From the NCBI GenBank assembly GCA_903882665.1, contig CAIRXW010000035.1:1-64000 (forward strand): 64,000 bases of DNA. The letters run 5' to 3'. Both the position numbers and the translations under genes were made by a program. The stretch comes from an uncultured Chlorobiaceae bacterium (lineage in GTDB: Bacteria > Bacteroidota > Chlorobiia > Chlorobiales > Chlorobiaceae). The notes beneath the pieces were generated by a model that saw only the letters and a list, made by a program, of their open reading frames with translations, searched no databases and was not told the DNA's origin. Shown here piece after piece: positions 7,525 to 16,677 of this stretch. How positions within the stretch are numbered: the stretch's first letter is position 1; the number at the start of each line of letters is the position of its first letter.

Positions 7525-10500
7525 GCCTGAGCAAAGAAGATATGGTGCGTGTTGATAATCACTGGGCTGTTCTTGCTGTTGGTGTTAGTGAGCGAGATCG
7601 AAGTTTGGAGGTCGCAAACGCTCGACTGGTCGCCAAAGCGGTTGGTAGGCAAATGCGCCTTGCATTTGAAGAACGGGCCAGTGACGGCGATCTACTGCGC
7701 CGTATTGCAATGGCCTACGAGATGGCCGCGATAGAGGGTCTACCGGCGTTTTTAAGCCTATCCACTGCAGATGACGAATTACGGAAACAATGTATTGCGG
7801 GAGCTTGGCGCACCTTTGAATTGAGGCGCTTGTTCGATGTTCCAGAGGCTACAGAAGAACGGATTTTTCATGTCCTTCATTTGTCAGCGTTGGCTTACTG
7901 TGGGGATCGCTGGTCGGATATTCGGCGTTGGTATCTGGATAACGGAGCGAGTATAGCGGAGCCATCTGCAGCAGACCAGCCATGGCATTACCGGTTACTT
8001 TTTCGACTTTTCGACTGCTGGGTGCGTCTCTTTCGCAAAAAAGGCTGGGACGATCTTGATCGTGTCAGGGAAATTGTTGCAGGATTGAGGGAAGATCAGC
8101 GTCAATACGAACGGAGTTCACTCGACAGCGGATCCGATGATCAGGATCGAGCCATGGCACTTCGGTTGATAGCCTTCTATAACTGGGCAAAAGCCACAGA
8201 ATTATTAGCAAAGTATGTCTTGCAGGGTGAGCCGAGAGGCATCAATGCACTTCTCGATAAACATTTCGAAGCGGCAACGGATGCTGCGACTGCTGCCGGA
8301 GACGCACAACTGGAAGTTCTTTTGCGCTGGCTTCATGCGACTGCACGGCAAATGGTTTCCGGTTCGCTCTGGTGGGTCGCTCACGCGATCAATTCCCGGG
8401 TCACTCGCTTTGTTGGCTTTGCCACCAAACATCAAGCAATGTTTGAGCTGTTACCTCCGCAAAGAGCAGCCTTGCAGGAACAGGGTTTGCTCGATCAAGC
8501 GGCTACGGCTGTGGTTATTGATCTGCCAACATCAGGAGGCAAGACTCTGCTGGCCCAGTTCCGCATTCTCCAGGCGCTCAATCAATTTGCTGAAGAGGGT
8601 GGTTGGGTCGCCTACGTGGTGCCTACTCGAGCTCTGAGCGCACAAATCACCCGGCGCTTGCGTCGTGATTTTACGCCCGTCGGTGTGCGAGTGGAGCAAC
8701 TCACCGGTGCAGTCGAGATTGATGCGATTGAAGATGAAATGTTGTCAGGAGTTGCCCTGGGTGATGAACGAAGTTTCGACGTGCTTGTTGCGACACCAGA
8801 AAAACTTCAACTCGTGATTCGCAACAAGAAGGTACAGCGTCCGCTTGCGCTTGTCGTGATGGACGAGGCTCATAACATGGAGAGCACATCGCGTGGTATG
8901 CGTATCGAACTGCTGCTTGCCACAATCAAACAGGAAAGCACGCAGGCGAATTTTCTTTTGTTAATGCCCTTCGTCGAGAAAGCAGGAGCTCTGGCTCGAT
9001 GGCTTGCCAATGATGTTAATGGTGGGCGATCAATCAGTCTTGGAACCAGCGTTTGGAGGCCCAATGAGCGTATTGTTGGCATGTTCCATGCTGAAGGTGA
9101 TGATAGTCAAAGGGCCGGATGGCGTCTCCAATATCAGACACTGGTTACGACGCCAAAAACGATTCATCTGGAAGGGCTGCATCAAGTTGGGGGCGCTAAA
9201 CCGCTCGACTTGCCTAAATCGAATCTGATAAAAGCAAATGGAGAGCAACAGGGTTTTGCCCTTCAGGCCGCCGCCATGGCAACTGTTTTTTCCTCGCGGG
9301 GCACAAGTATTGCTGTCGGGGGCACTATTCCCTCGGCATGGTCAATGGCGAGAGAGGCTGCGAAGAAGCTTCCTGTAATGGACATGCCTTCGGATCGGAT
9401 ACAACTTGTTCAAAAATTTCTTACAGCAGAGATCAGTTCCGATTTTGAGTTGATTGGGATGCTTGCCCGTGGTGTTGCGGTGCATCATGCGGGCCTTTCC
9501 GATGAGGTGAGGTCGCTTATTGAATGGCTAGCTGAGGAAGGAGATATTCGAGTGCTTTGCGCGACAACTACGCTGGCGCAAGGCATAAATTTCCCCGTGT
9601 CATCGGTATTTTTGGCAACCACATCCATGAAATCACGAAAATATCCATATCAGGTCGATATGGCTCCACGTGAGTTCTGGAATCTGGCTGGGCGAGCGGG
9701 TCGCATAAATCAAGACAGTGTTGGAGTTGTCGGTATCGCCGAGGCTAATCGGCCGAATGACGTTATTCGTTTCGTTACAAAAGCCACCGGTGAATTGGTC
9801 TCATGCCTGGTTACTGTTGTTGCAGAGTTGGATGCGGCTAATTCACCTGACGATCTTGCTGCTGTTATTCAAAACGATCAATGGGAAGACTTTCGCTGTT
9901 ATGTGAACCACCTTGTTCGTGAGATCGGCAACCTGGAGCGTGTTCTTGCAACAGCAGAGTTGTCTTTGCGTAACACTTATGGTTATCGCGTTCTTCAAGA
10001 GAGCGCCGAAGGCAGGGGTCGTGCACAAAAATTGCTTGAAGCAACAAAACAATACGCACGCAAAATTTCGGCTAATCCTGGCCAGGTGGCAATGGCCGAC
10101 ATGACAGGCTTTTCGTTTGAGGGGGTTGGGAGAGCACTGAGCGGAGTTCGTGCACTTGAGCGCAATCTTACAGCAAATGACTTTTCTGCCGATAGGCTTT
10201 TTGGAAACGACGGTGGTATGGCGGACTTCTATGGCATTATGCTTCGCATTCCCCAGCTTGCGCGAAATCTGGATGAACTCAAGGGATCTGGTCCTGGCAA
10301 CCGTAAATTAGCGGAAATAACCAGGGCTTGGGTGGATGGGCGTACAATCAGGGATATTGCCACCACTTACTTTCAGTCTGGTGATGACACAACTCAGGCG
10401 ATTACAGATGCATGTCGAGCTATTTATCGGAATCTTGCTAATAATGGGACGTGGGGATTGTCGGCTCTCAGTCGGCTTTCAGGTATCGATTTTGAAAACC

Positions 10501-10802
10501 TTTCATCTCAGCAGAAGAGGCAAATCGATCTGCTGCCAGCCATGATTTACCATGGAGTGAAAACAGAGGCAGGCGTTCTCATGCGCATGAATGGAATCCC
10601 CCGTTCAATTGCGGAGCGAATGGGTGGACTTTATCAGCAAAATGTTAACGAGGGAGCAGGAGGTTCGGGTATCCAGAAAGTTCGACAATTTCTTGCTTCC
10701 GCTGATATTGAAACCTGGAATCGGGCGCGTCCCACCAACGCTCCACTCTCCGGTCGAGAATATAAAGAGGTTTGGAAAGTTATTTCCGGTGAAGAACGGT
10801 AA
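7521..10802 (+). CDS. Ski2-like superfamily 2 DNA/RNA helicase, HamB-like
   Basis: A 1093-residue protein. Residues 1-310 are helical with no known domain. The helicase core then shows motif I (PTSGGKT, 336-342), Ia (VVPTRALSAQ), Ib (TPEKL), DEAH at 448-451, GVAVHHAGLS before motif V, ATTTLAQGINFP, and motif VI (NLAGRAGR near 721-728). The HHAGL and QGIN-P signatures are typical of Ski2/HamB-like helicases. Motif III is unusual: LLLMPF replaces the usual SAT. A C-terminal region of about 350 residues follows. It overlaps the nuclease gene by 4 bases and is most simply its partner in an anti-phage system, translocating on nucleic acid and gating the nuclease. Confidence 0.8.
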   Translation: MSLSKEDMVRVDNHWAVLAVGVSERDRSLEVANARLVAKAVGRQMRLAFEERASDGDLLRRIAMAYEMAAIEGLPAFLSLSTADDELRKQCIAGAWRTFELRRLFDVPEATEERIFHVLHLSALAYCGDRWSDIRRWYLDNGASIAEPSAADQPWHYRLLFRLFDCWVRLFRKKGWDDLDRVREIVAGLREDQRQYERSSLDSGSDDQDRAMALRLIAFYNWAKATELLAKYVLQGEPRGINALLDKHFEAATDAATAAGDAQLEVLLRWLHATARQMVSGSLWWVAHAINSRVTRFVGFATKHQAMFELLPPQRAALQEQGLLDQAATAVVIDLPTSGGKTLLAQFRILQALNQFAEEGGWVAYVVPTRALSAQITRRLRRDFTPVGVRVEQLTGAVEIDAIEDEMLSGVALGDERSFDVLVATPEKLQLVIRNKKVQRPLALVVMDEAHNMESTSRGMRIELLLATIKQESTQANFLLLMPFVEKAGALARWLANDVNGGRSISLGTSVWRPNERIVGMFHAEGDDSQRAGWRLQYQTLVTTPKTIHLEGLHQVGGAKPLDLPKSNLIKANGEQQGFALQAAAMATVFSSRGTSIAVGGTIPSAWSMAREAAKKLPVMDMPSDRIQLVQKFLTAEISSDFELIGMLARGVAVHHAGLSDEVRSLIEWLAEEGDIRVLCATTTLAQGINFPVSSVFLATTSMKSRKYPYQVDMAPREFWNLAGRAGRINQDSVGVVGIAEANRPNDVIRFVTKATGELVSCLVTVVAELDAANSPDDLAAVIQNDQWEDFRCYVNHLVREIGNLERVLATAELSLRNTYGYRVLQESAEGRGRAQKLLEATKQYARKISANPGQVAMADMTGFSFEGVGRALSGVRALERNLTANDFSADRLFGNDGGMADFYGIMLRIPQLARNLDELKGSGPGNRKLAEITRAWVDGRTIRDIATTYFQSGDDTTQAITDACRAIYRNLANNGTWGLSALSRLSGIDFENLSSQQKRQIDLLPAMIYHGVKTEAGVLMRMNGIPRSIAERMGGLYQQNVNEGAGGSGIQKVRQFLASADIETWNRARPTNAPLSGREYKEVWKVISGEER

Positions 10803-10819
10803 TACTTGACGGGTGCAGG

Positions 10820-10930
10820 TGACGAGCCCGACGGAGTTAATTGAAGAAGAGGGTATTGCACCCAAAGTGAAGGGCATTGGCCGCAATAAGCCGTGCCCCT
10901 GCGGCAGCGAAAAAAAAGAGGTGCAGTAAG
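10820..10930 (+). pseudogene. SEC-C motif remnant
   Basis: A 37-codon open stretch ends in PKVKGIGRNKPCPCGSEKK and then EVQ-stop. The first zinc ligands (C-x-C) remain, but the final K-C-C pair is lost because the 3' end has slipped in an A-run (GAAAAAAAAGAG). No start codon or upstream domain fits. It lies 17 bases after the helicase stop. It is the fourth SEC-C tail within 10 kb. The preceding residues differ from those of the YecA paralogues, so it derives from another SEC-C gene. Confidence 0.6.
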
Positions 10931-11298
10931 TGATCTCTTTTTCGATCTAATGATAAAAAAATGACAAATCCCTTTTGAGCATTATCAGAGCTATTTTAGG
11001 CTTATATTGCTTATGCCTTTATTATATAATAAGTTGAACCTCAAATCAAACTGTGTGTTCAATATGAAAAGCAAAACTTTTTGCGAAAAAAGTTGCGACT
11101 AATCATTGTGATTGTGTGTTTATGTCCTGTTTATACGTTATTTTGTTTGCTGATGAAACGGATACAATGATAAGACTCGCCGAAGTTTGACTGTCAGGAT
11201 TTTTGTGGATTTATGGTGATTGATTGAGACTGGACTTGTCAAAGGGGTTTGCCCTTACGTCACGAAGTATTCATAACGATTATCGCTCCTGAGCCCTG
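10931..11298. other. AT-rich leader region of the transporter-SLATT-GGDEF cluster
   Basis: 368 bases without a gene. AT-rich stretches such as TATTATATAATAAG (about 11017-11030) could serve as a -10 region, but no -35 partner stands out. It presumably carries the promoter of the eight-gene cluster that follows. No inverted repeat strong enough to name an operator was found. Confidence 0.35.
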
Positions 11299-12045
11299 AT
11301 GCTTGCAATAAATCAGCTCATCTTTGGCTTTTCGCCTGAAAAGCAAATCCTCAAAGAGCTCTCCTTGTCGTTAGAGGGGCAGTCGATTTATGCCTTGATG
11401 GGAGGCAACGGTGCAGGAAAAACAACGCTCTTCAATCTGATTACCGGCTTCATCAAGCCACAAAGTGGCGAGATTTTGTTCCGGGGGAAAAATCTTGCAT
11501 TTCAACAGCCATACACCATCAATCGGCAAGGCATTGGCAGAACCTTTCAGGACTTGCGGCTCATTACAAAACTGACGGTAAAAGAAAATATTATCTTGGC
11601 CATGCAGCACAATCCAACGGATAATTGGCTCCATGCCTTGCTGCCAGAACAGTTTTACCGTAACTCAAACAAGCTGTTAAGTCAAAAAGCAGATGAAATT
11701 GTTGAAGAGTATTTCCTTATTAATGTGAAGAATTCGTTGGCTGGTGAAATTTCCTACGGGCAACAAAAGCTGCTGACCCTTGCCTGCTGTGTTGCCAATG
11801 GAGCAAAGATGCTCTTGCTTGATGAAGCTGTGGCAGGAATTCAGCCAGAGTACCGAATCAAGATTGCCAAGCTTATCCGCGCATTGAGAGAGCAGGGCAA
11901 AACCATTTTACTGATTGAGCACAACACCGATTTTATTGCCGATGTTGCCGACACTATTTTCTTTTTGCATGAAGGAACCCTATCCACCTTTGAGACTATT
12001 GATGCGCTTCGGGAAGACAAACAGGTAATGGCGGCATACATTTGA
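11299..12045 (+). CDS. LivG-like ABC transporter ATPase
   Basis: A 248-residue ATP-binding subunit of the branched-chain amino acid (HAAT/LIV) class. Walker A is GGNGAGKTT near 35-43, and the signature is ISYGQQKLLTLA, the LivG variant of LSGGQ. Walker B MLLLDEAVAGI and a following H-loop (LIEHNTDF) are present. The RTFQDLRLI Q-loop is also LivG-like. It energises import by the LivH/LivM-type permeases encoded at 16674-18433. It is the first gene of a same-strand cluster: livG, livF, SLATT, binding protein, unknown, GGDEF, livH, livM. Base composition is ordinary here, unlike the AT-rich middle of the cluster. The transported substrate cannot be told from sequence. Confidence 0.9.
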   Translation: MLAINQLIFGFSPEKQILKELSLSLEGQSIYALMGGNGAGKTTLFNLITGFIKPQSGEILFRGKNLAFQQPYTINRQGIGRTFQDLRLITKLTVKENIILAMQHNPTDNWLHALLPEQFYRNSNKLLSQKADEIVEEYFLINVKNSLAGEISYGQQKLLTLACCVANGAKMLLLDEAVAGIQPEYRIKIAKLIRALREQGKTILLIEHNTDFIADVADTIFFLHEGTLSTFETIDALREDKQVMAAYI

Positions 12046-12052
12046 AAACGCA

Positions 12053-12754
12053 ATGCTGAAAGTTGAAAACCTCTCAACAGGCTATGGCAAGAAGCAGGTG
12101 CTTTTTGACGTATCATTGGAGGTGAGCAAAGGCGATATTGTTTTGCTTGCGGGAAGCAATGGTAGCGGAAAATCTACCCTGCTCAAGGCCATTTACGGCA
12201 TGTTGCCGCAATGGGATAAAGGGCAGATATGGTTTGATGGAGAGAATATAACCGGCAAGCCAACTGCAGCGTTACTGAAAAAAGGGTTGCTCTACATTCC
12301 GCAAAAGAACAACCTTTTTGAAGAGCTTACGGTAAAAGAGAATTTGGAGATGGCGGGTTTGATTCTTGAGAAAAAGTTGCTGCAGAAGAGAATTGATGAT
12401 GTGCTCTCCATTTTTGAAACACTTGTACCAAATCTGAAGCGTGTACCAATGACTCTTAGCGGGGGCGAACGTCAGTTGCTCACGTTGGCAATGGCAACGC
12501 TGCATCAGCCAAAGATGATTTTAGTTGATGAGCCATTCAACGGTTTATCCACTCAAAATATTGCCGTTGTTGTTGAAAATTTAAAAGGGTTAAACAGAAA
12601 AACCGAAACAGTCTTATTGATTGTTGAACACAGGGTTAAGGAGTGCTTGGAAATTGCAAAATCAGTTATTGCCTTAAAGATTGGCAGAGTTTTTAGTAAA
12701 TCTAATATTAATAATAGTTACAATATTTGTGATCTTAATGCAGCTTTTATTTAA
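12053..12754 (+). CDS. LivF-like ABC transporter ATPase
   Basis: A 233-residue ABC ATPase of the LivF type with Walker A GSNGSGKST, signature LSGGERQLL, Walker B MILVDEPFNGLS and H-loop IVEHRVKE. It starts 7 bases after livG. In HAAT transporters LivG and LivF form an ATPase heterodimer. The last 70 codons become markedly AT-rich (SKSNINNSYNICDL), marking the left edge of the compositional shift that continues through the SLATT, binding-protein and GGDEF genes. All nucleotide-binding motifs look functional. Confidence 0.9.
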   Translation: MLKVENLSTGYGKKQVLFDVSLEVSKGDIVLLAGSNGSGKSTLLKAIYGMLPQWDKGQIWFDGENITGKPTAALLKKGLLYIPQKNNLFEELTVKENLEMAGLILEKKLLQKRIDDVLSIFETLVPNLKRVPMTLSGGERQLLTLAMATLHQPKMILVDEPFNGLSTQNIAVVVENLKGLNRKTETVLLIVEHRVKECLEIAKSVIALKIGRVFSKSNINNSYNICDLNAAFI

Positions 12755-12773
12755 ACGTTTAAATAATGAAATA

Positions 12774-13268
12774 ATGGAAGAAAATACAATTCAGTATATC
12801 GAGAAGCTTGAATCTAAATGCAAGATGAATAAAGACATGCACTTTATTGCTGCCAACAGATTTAAAAGTTACAATACATTTCTTATAGTGTCGATAATGC
12901 TTATTAACTTAACAATAGCTGTGGCCCATTTGTTTTCTGTTAATGCTGAAATGCCTGTAATAGTAATAAACTCAACTAGCGTATTGTCACTTATTGCTGT
13001 TTTTTTTGCTGGATTTGAATTGCGGTTTGATTATTCGAAAAAATTTGAAGGGCATCGTAGAATAGGAAATAAATATCTTGAATTATCTGGTAGTTGTGGG
13101 AAAAATATAGCAATTATTAAAGGGGACAAAGGAGATAAATTAGATATTGAAAAAGTTATTGACGGTTTAAACCGTTGCTATACTAAAATAAATAAGGAGG
13201 CAGAAGGGTTTCCTATTAGCCAAAGTGCTTTTAAAAGAGCTAAAAAAAATCAAAAACAAGTAAATTAA
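12774..13268 (+). CDS. SLATT-domain two-transmembrane protein
   Basis: About 164 residues from ATG 12774, 19 bases after livF. A longer upstream frame overlapping livF is not credible. It begins with a soluble helix (EENTIQYIEKLESKCKMNKD), then two hydrophobic helices near residues 36-55 and 62-85, and a conserved post-membrane segment FELRFDYSKKFEGHRRIGNK. This pattern matches SLATT (SMODS- and SLOG-associated two-TM) proteins. SLATT proteins are proposed membrane-disrupting effectors that act downstream of nucleotide second-messenger enzymes. A GGDEF protein lies three genes downstream. The gene is strongly AT-rich. The SLATT call is by motif recognition. Its pairing with the GGDEF protein is inference. 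Confidence 0.72.
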   Translation: MEENTIQYIEKLESKCKMNKDMHFIAANRFKSYNTFLIVSIMLINLTIAVAHLFSVNAEMPVIVINSTSVLSLIAVFFAGFELRFDYSKKFEGHRRIGNKYLELSGSCGKNIAIIKGDKGDKLDIEKVIDGLNRCYTKINKEAEGFPISQSAFKRAKKNQKQVN

Positions 13269-13279
13269 ATAATAAAATA

Positions 13280-14395
13280 ATGAAAAATAATAAGTTAACA
13301 ATTGCGATTATAACTTTTGTAATAGGACTGTGCTTGTTTTTCTATATGGTAAATATAAAAAATAAAAGTATTGTTCAAAAAATATCTGTTGGAGCAATCT
13401 TGCCTCTTACAGGCGAAGCCGGATTGTTAGGCAAAGAGGTTAAGGAAGGTATGGAAATTGCATTAGAAGAGAACTATAATAGTCAATATTCTGTGGTATT
13501 TGAGGATAGTAAAAATGATGCTAAAACAGGTGTTTCTGTTTTTAATAAATTGAAAGATCACGATAAAACCAATGTGTTTGTTGGTTCTATGAGTAGTGTT
13601 TGCTCAGCAATTATTCCTTTGGCAGATAAAACAAATTCGTTGTTTTTTGCGACAGTTACAGCAAAGCCAAATTTGACAAAACAATCATCTAATTCATATA
13701 GGCTTTATTATACTAATGATGTTCAAGGTGAGGCTGTTGTTAGTTATATTTCAAAGAAGTTAGCGATTGACAAAATCGCTGTGATTTATACAAATGATGA
13801 CTATGGAGTTAGTGGTTTAAAATATCTTAAAGATTTTGAAGCAAAATATAGCTATGAAATAGTCGCAGGAGAATCAATTGAAAAAGGATCAACGACTGTT
13901 GGTACACAAGTATCTAAAATATCACGGTCAGGATGTGGTGCAATAATTGTTGTTGCTTACGGAAACCCTTTAATAGAAATAATTAAAAAAATTAGAGAAT
14001 TAAATGTTTCGGCCAAAATATTTACCTACACAGGAATTGCAAATCCTGAAATTATAAATTCTTTAGGAAGTGCATCAAACGATATATATTTGTCTATAGG
14101 GGACTTTAATCCGTTTGAGCCTCAAAATGATTTGCAAAAAAACTTTTTTAAAAAAATTAAAGATAAGTTTAATAAAGCGCCAAGTCACTACCATGCGTTT
14201 GGTTATGACTTGATGAAGATAATTATTCTTGTTACGAAAGAAAGTGGTGGCGATATAGAAAAATCAAAAAATATGTTGAATAATTTGCAATACAAAGGAT
14301 TGCTTGGGAATTTGAAACTCGATAGCAATCACGAGTTCATATTCCCTCAAAAAATCATGAAAATTGAAAACGGAAAATTTATAAATATAGATTAA
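13280..14395 (+). CDS. LivK-like periplasmic substrate-binding protein
   Basis: A 371-residue type I periplasmic binding protein (Peripla_BP_6 family). An N-terminal hydrophobic helix (IAIITFVIGLCLFFYMV) is followed by the typical first strand VGAILPLTGEAGLLGKEVKE. FVGSMSSVCSAIIPLAD and VIYTNDDYGVSGLKYL are the ligand-binding and hinge signatures of LivK relatives. There is no good lipobox, so it is either secreted or tethered by an uncleaved helix. It would deliver ligand to LivH/LivM, or act as a sensor for the adjacent GGDEF protein. It is AT-rich like its neighbours and unlike livG, livF and livM. It starts 11 bases after the SLATT gene. Confidence 0.85.
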   Translation: MKNNKLTIAIITFVIGLCLFFYMVNIKNKSIVQKISVGAILPLTGEAGLLGKEVKEGMEIALEENYNSQYSVVFEDSKNDAKTGVSVFNKLKDHDKTNVFVGSMSSVCSAIIPLADKTNSLFFATVTAKPNLTKQSSNSYRLYYTNDVQGEAVVSYISKKLAIDKIAVIYTNDDYGVSGLKYLKDFEAKYSYEIVAGESIEKGSTTVGTQVSKISRSGCGAIIVVAYGNPLIEIIKKIRELNVSAKIFTYTGIANPEIINSLGSASNDIYLSIGDFNPFEPQNDLQKNFFKKIKDKFNKAPSHYHAFGYDLMKIIILVTKESGGDIEKSKNMLNNLQYKGLLGNLKLDSNHEFIFPQKIMKIENGKFINID

Positions 14396-14401
14396 TTTAT
14401 T

Positions 14402-14839
14402 ATGCCAAAAATAAAACAATATATTTACTATCCCATAATAAGAAAAATCTATAAAGATCTAAAGCCGAAACCAAATTGGGTGGCTATTCACACCTTTGAA
14501 AATTGTAATACCCGGAGAAAACAAGTTATATACGATTGTCTGAAATCAAGTTTTAATAATGATGCCAGTGGATATCAAAAGCTGGTAATGTTTTTAGAAA
14601 CTAATAGTAATCATTTTATTAGACTATCAGACATCGTATTCTGTAGCGAAGAAAGAGAACCACTTTTAATTGTATTTGATGACGAAAATAATCATTACGA
14701 ATTATTGGGAGAATCTGTAAAAGCGTTTGATTTTACAGAGATTGCTTCAGAAATAAGTGCGAATTTCCCAATGCCTGAGGATATTATCAATGATAATGAA
14801 CAGAGGTTGCTTGTAAAAAAAAAATTAGTAGGCGTTTAA
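14402..14839 (+). CDS. Unrecognised 145-residue protein between binding protein and GGDEF genes
   Basis: No family recognised. The protein is soluble, with a basic N-terminus (MPKIKQYIYYPIIRKIYKDL) and an alpha/beta-looking middle (EREPLLIVFDDENNHYELLG). The C-terminus reads KKKLVGV. There are no cysteines arranged as a metal site, no membrane segment and no signal peptide. It starts 6 bases after the binding-protein gene and ends 5 bases before the GGDEF gene, so it is surely in the same transcript and may be translationally coupled. AT content is as high as in the SLATT and GGDEF genes. It could be an adaptor or regulator of the GGDEF protein. Confidence 0.75.
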   Translation: MPKIKQYIYYPIIRKIYKDLKPKPNWVAIHTFENCNTRRKQVIYDCLKSSFNNDASGYQKLVMFLETNSNHFIRLSDIVFCSEEREPLLIVFDDENNHYELLGESVKAFDFTEIASEISANFPMPEDIINDNEQRLLVKKKLVGV

Positions 14840-14844
14840 AAAAA

Positions 14845-16677
14845 TTGGAGACAAATGACAGGCAAAAGGTTATAAATTTTATTATCTGGCTTTATCTCCA
14901 TGATAAAGATGCGAAATATGTTTTGTATATGCCATTTTCTGAAAATCATTATTATGGGGGGTTGATAATTTCTCTTAATGGGAGTATAGATAAAGATTTT
15001 ATTAGTTTTTATGCAACACTTAAAGAGCAGCTAAATTTTTCCTTAAGAGTAGATTATATATCGCGCGAACTAAATCTTGATAAGGCTTCAAGTAATCAGG
15101 CTATTAATATAAATTTTATTACCGAGGTTTCATTATTGATAAAGCAGACTGTGGCGAGTAAATTTGATGAAATTAGCGAATATCATAGAAACTTTTTGAT
15201 CCCTGAACAAAGAAAAAAGCTGATTGATTTGGAAAAAGAATTGATTTTTCATCCTTTGATTGCCGAGATGGCACTGATGAAAAATGTTAGTTGGTTTTCA
15301 GCATTTGGTTGGCACAGTGTAAATAAAGAATTGTATAGAATAGACTATGACGTAATTAATGATTTGGGTGAAAGTATAATTAATTGGGACGCTTTAGATA
15401 AAAAAACAAATCAATTTCATTTTTTTGCTGAGGGTTTTGATAAGTTTGTAGGGGAGAAAGATCTCATATCGTTAGGTGAGATCTTATTTACACAGGCAAA
15501 AAATAAAAGGCCAATCATTATTTCTTTTATTAAAGATGAAGGAAGTGAAATTGTTACTAAAGATGATAATTTTATTTATTTCCAATTTTCAAAATTTTAT
15601 TCTCAAATTGAAAATAAATTAAAAAAATATATTAGTAATCTTGATTTTAAGTCTGAAAATAATGAAAGTAATGGCTTTACAATGGATGCATTGCGGAATG
15701 CTATCATTGAAGAGGGTGGGCATGTAGTTGTACTACAGGATATGCAAGACGCTTTTATTGAAGGCTTTAAAAAGCTTGCAGTTAATATGCCTGATGAGGC
15801 AGATTTCGCAAAAAAATTATTTGTGTATTTATGTTGGCTGGCAATTCATGATCTTGATGCAAAAATTATTGCATATTTTCCGTCTTCTGTTATTCCGGAT
15901 CTACCTTCGGGCGGATTTATGATAGGTTTTAAACTAAGACCAACAGTTTCAAATCTGTTAAATATACAGGAATTCGTAAATAATTTTTTTGTGTTAAAAA
16001 GTTATTTCCTTTCAGAACTTGTTCCTGAATTCCCGAATGTTTTAAATCAAGATTCATTCAGACGACAGACTAGTCGTCATTTAAGACGTCCGCTTGGTTC
16101 GGTGCACTCTTATGTTTTTATAGATATGGATAAATTGAGTAAATTTAATGATGAGTACAAACATCATGGAGGTACTTTTGCATTGAAGATATTGGTAGCT
16201 TCTATAATCAAGGCGTGTGATGATAATAAAATATCTGATTATTTTATGGGGAAATGGGGCGGAGATGAATTTGTGCTATTATTAGATGTTGAGAAAGAAG
16301 TGGCAAAAAAAATACTTGTTTGCGCTAGAATAAATTTAAAAAATGATGATCTTTTTAATGATGAGCTTGCAAGTTTACGGCAAATCGGAATTATTAAAAG
16401 TGATATGTTTACAAGCTTAAAAAACAATAAAGATGATATTCAAAAACGGCTATCATTTAGTGCCGGATTGGTTTCATTTATGGATACTGATGTCAGTTCT
16501 TTTGAAGTTGACTGTGATAACATTCTTATGACGTTTAAGAATAAAGGCATAAGAGGGTATGTGGCAACTGATGATGATTTATTAAGTCAGGATGAATTTG
16601 TTAAAAAACACATAAATTATGTAAAAGAATCGGGTAACGAATATTTGATCAAGTATAATAAGGCCGTATCTATATGA
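14845..16677 (+). CDS. GGDEF-domain protein with duplicated N-terminal module
   Basis: A 610-residue protein starting at TTG 14845 (no in-frame ATG before residue 29). The C-terminal 190 residues form a GGDEF nucleotide cyclase domain: FIDMDKLSKFNDEY (425-438) with the two metal Asps at 427 and 429, the GGDEF motif at 472-476, and LSFSAGLVSF at 536-545. The usual H-x-x-G-D is HGG-T here, and no RxxD inhibitory site precedes GGDEF. Residues 9-72 and 323-393 are two copies of one module (WLYLHDKDAK and WLAIHDLDAK, each followed by a Y-x-P and a G-G strand). There is no membrane helix. It probably makes c-di-GMP or another cyclic nucleotide in response to a cytosolic cue. It overlaps livH by 4 bases. 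Confidence 0.75.
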   Translation: METNDRQKVINFIIWLYLHDKDAKYVLYMPFSENHYYGGLIISLNGSIDKDFISFYATLKEQLNFSLRVDYISRELNLDKASSNQAININFITEVSLLIKQTVASKFDEISEYHRNFLIPEQRKKLIDLEKELIFHPLIAEMALMKNVSWFSAFGWHSVNKELYRIDYDVINDLGESIINWDALDKKTNQFHFFAEGFDKFVGEKDLISLGEILFTQAKNKRPIIISFIKDEGSEIVTKDDNFIYFQFSKFYSQIENKLKKYISNLDFKSENNESNGFTMDALRNAIIEEGGHVVVLQDMQDAFIEGFKKLAVNMPDEADFAKKLFVYLCWLAIHDLDAKIIAYFPSSVIPDLPSGGFMIGFKLRPTVSNLLNIQEFVNNFFVLKSYFLSELVPEFPNVLNQDSFRRQTSRHLRRPLGSVHSYVFIDMDKLSKFNDEYKHHGGTFALKILVASIIKACDDNKISDYFMGKWGGDEFVLLLDVEKEVAKKILVCARINLKNDDLFNDELASLRQIGIIKSDMFTSLKNNKDDIQKRLSFSAGLVSFMDTDVSSFEVDCDNILMTFKNKGIRGYVATDDDLLSQDEFVKKHINYVKESGNEYLIKYNKAVSI

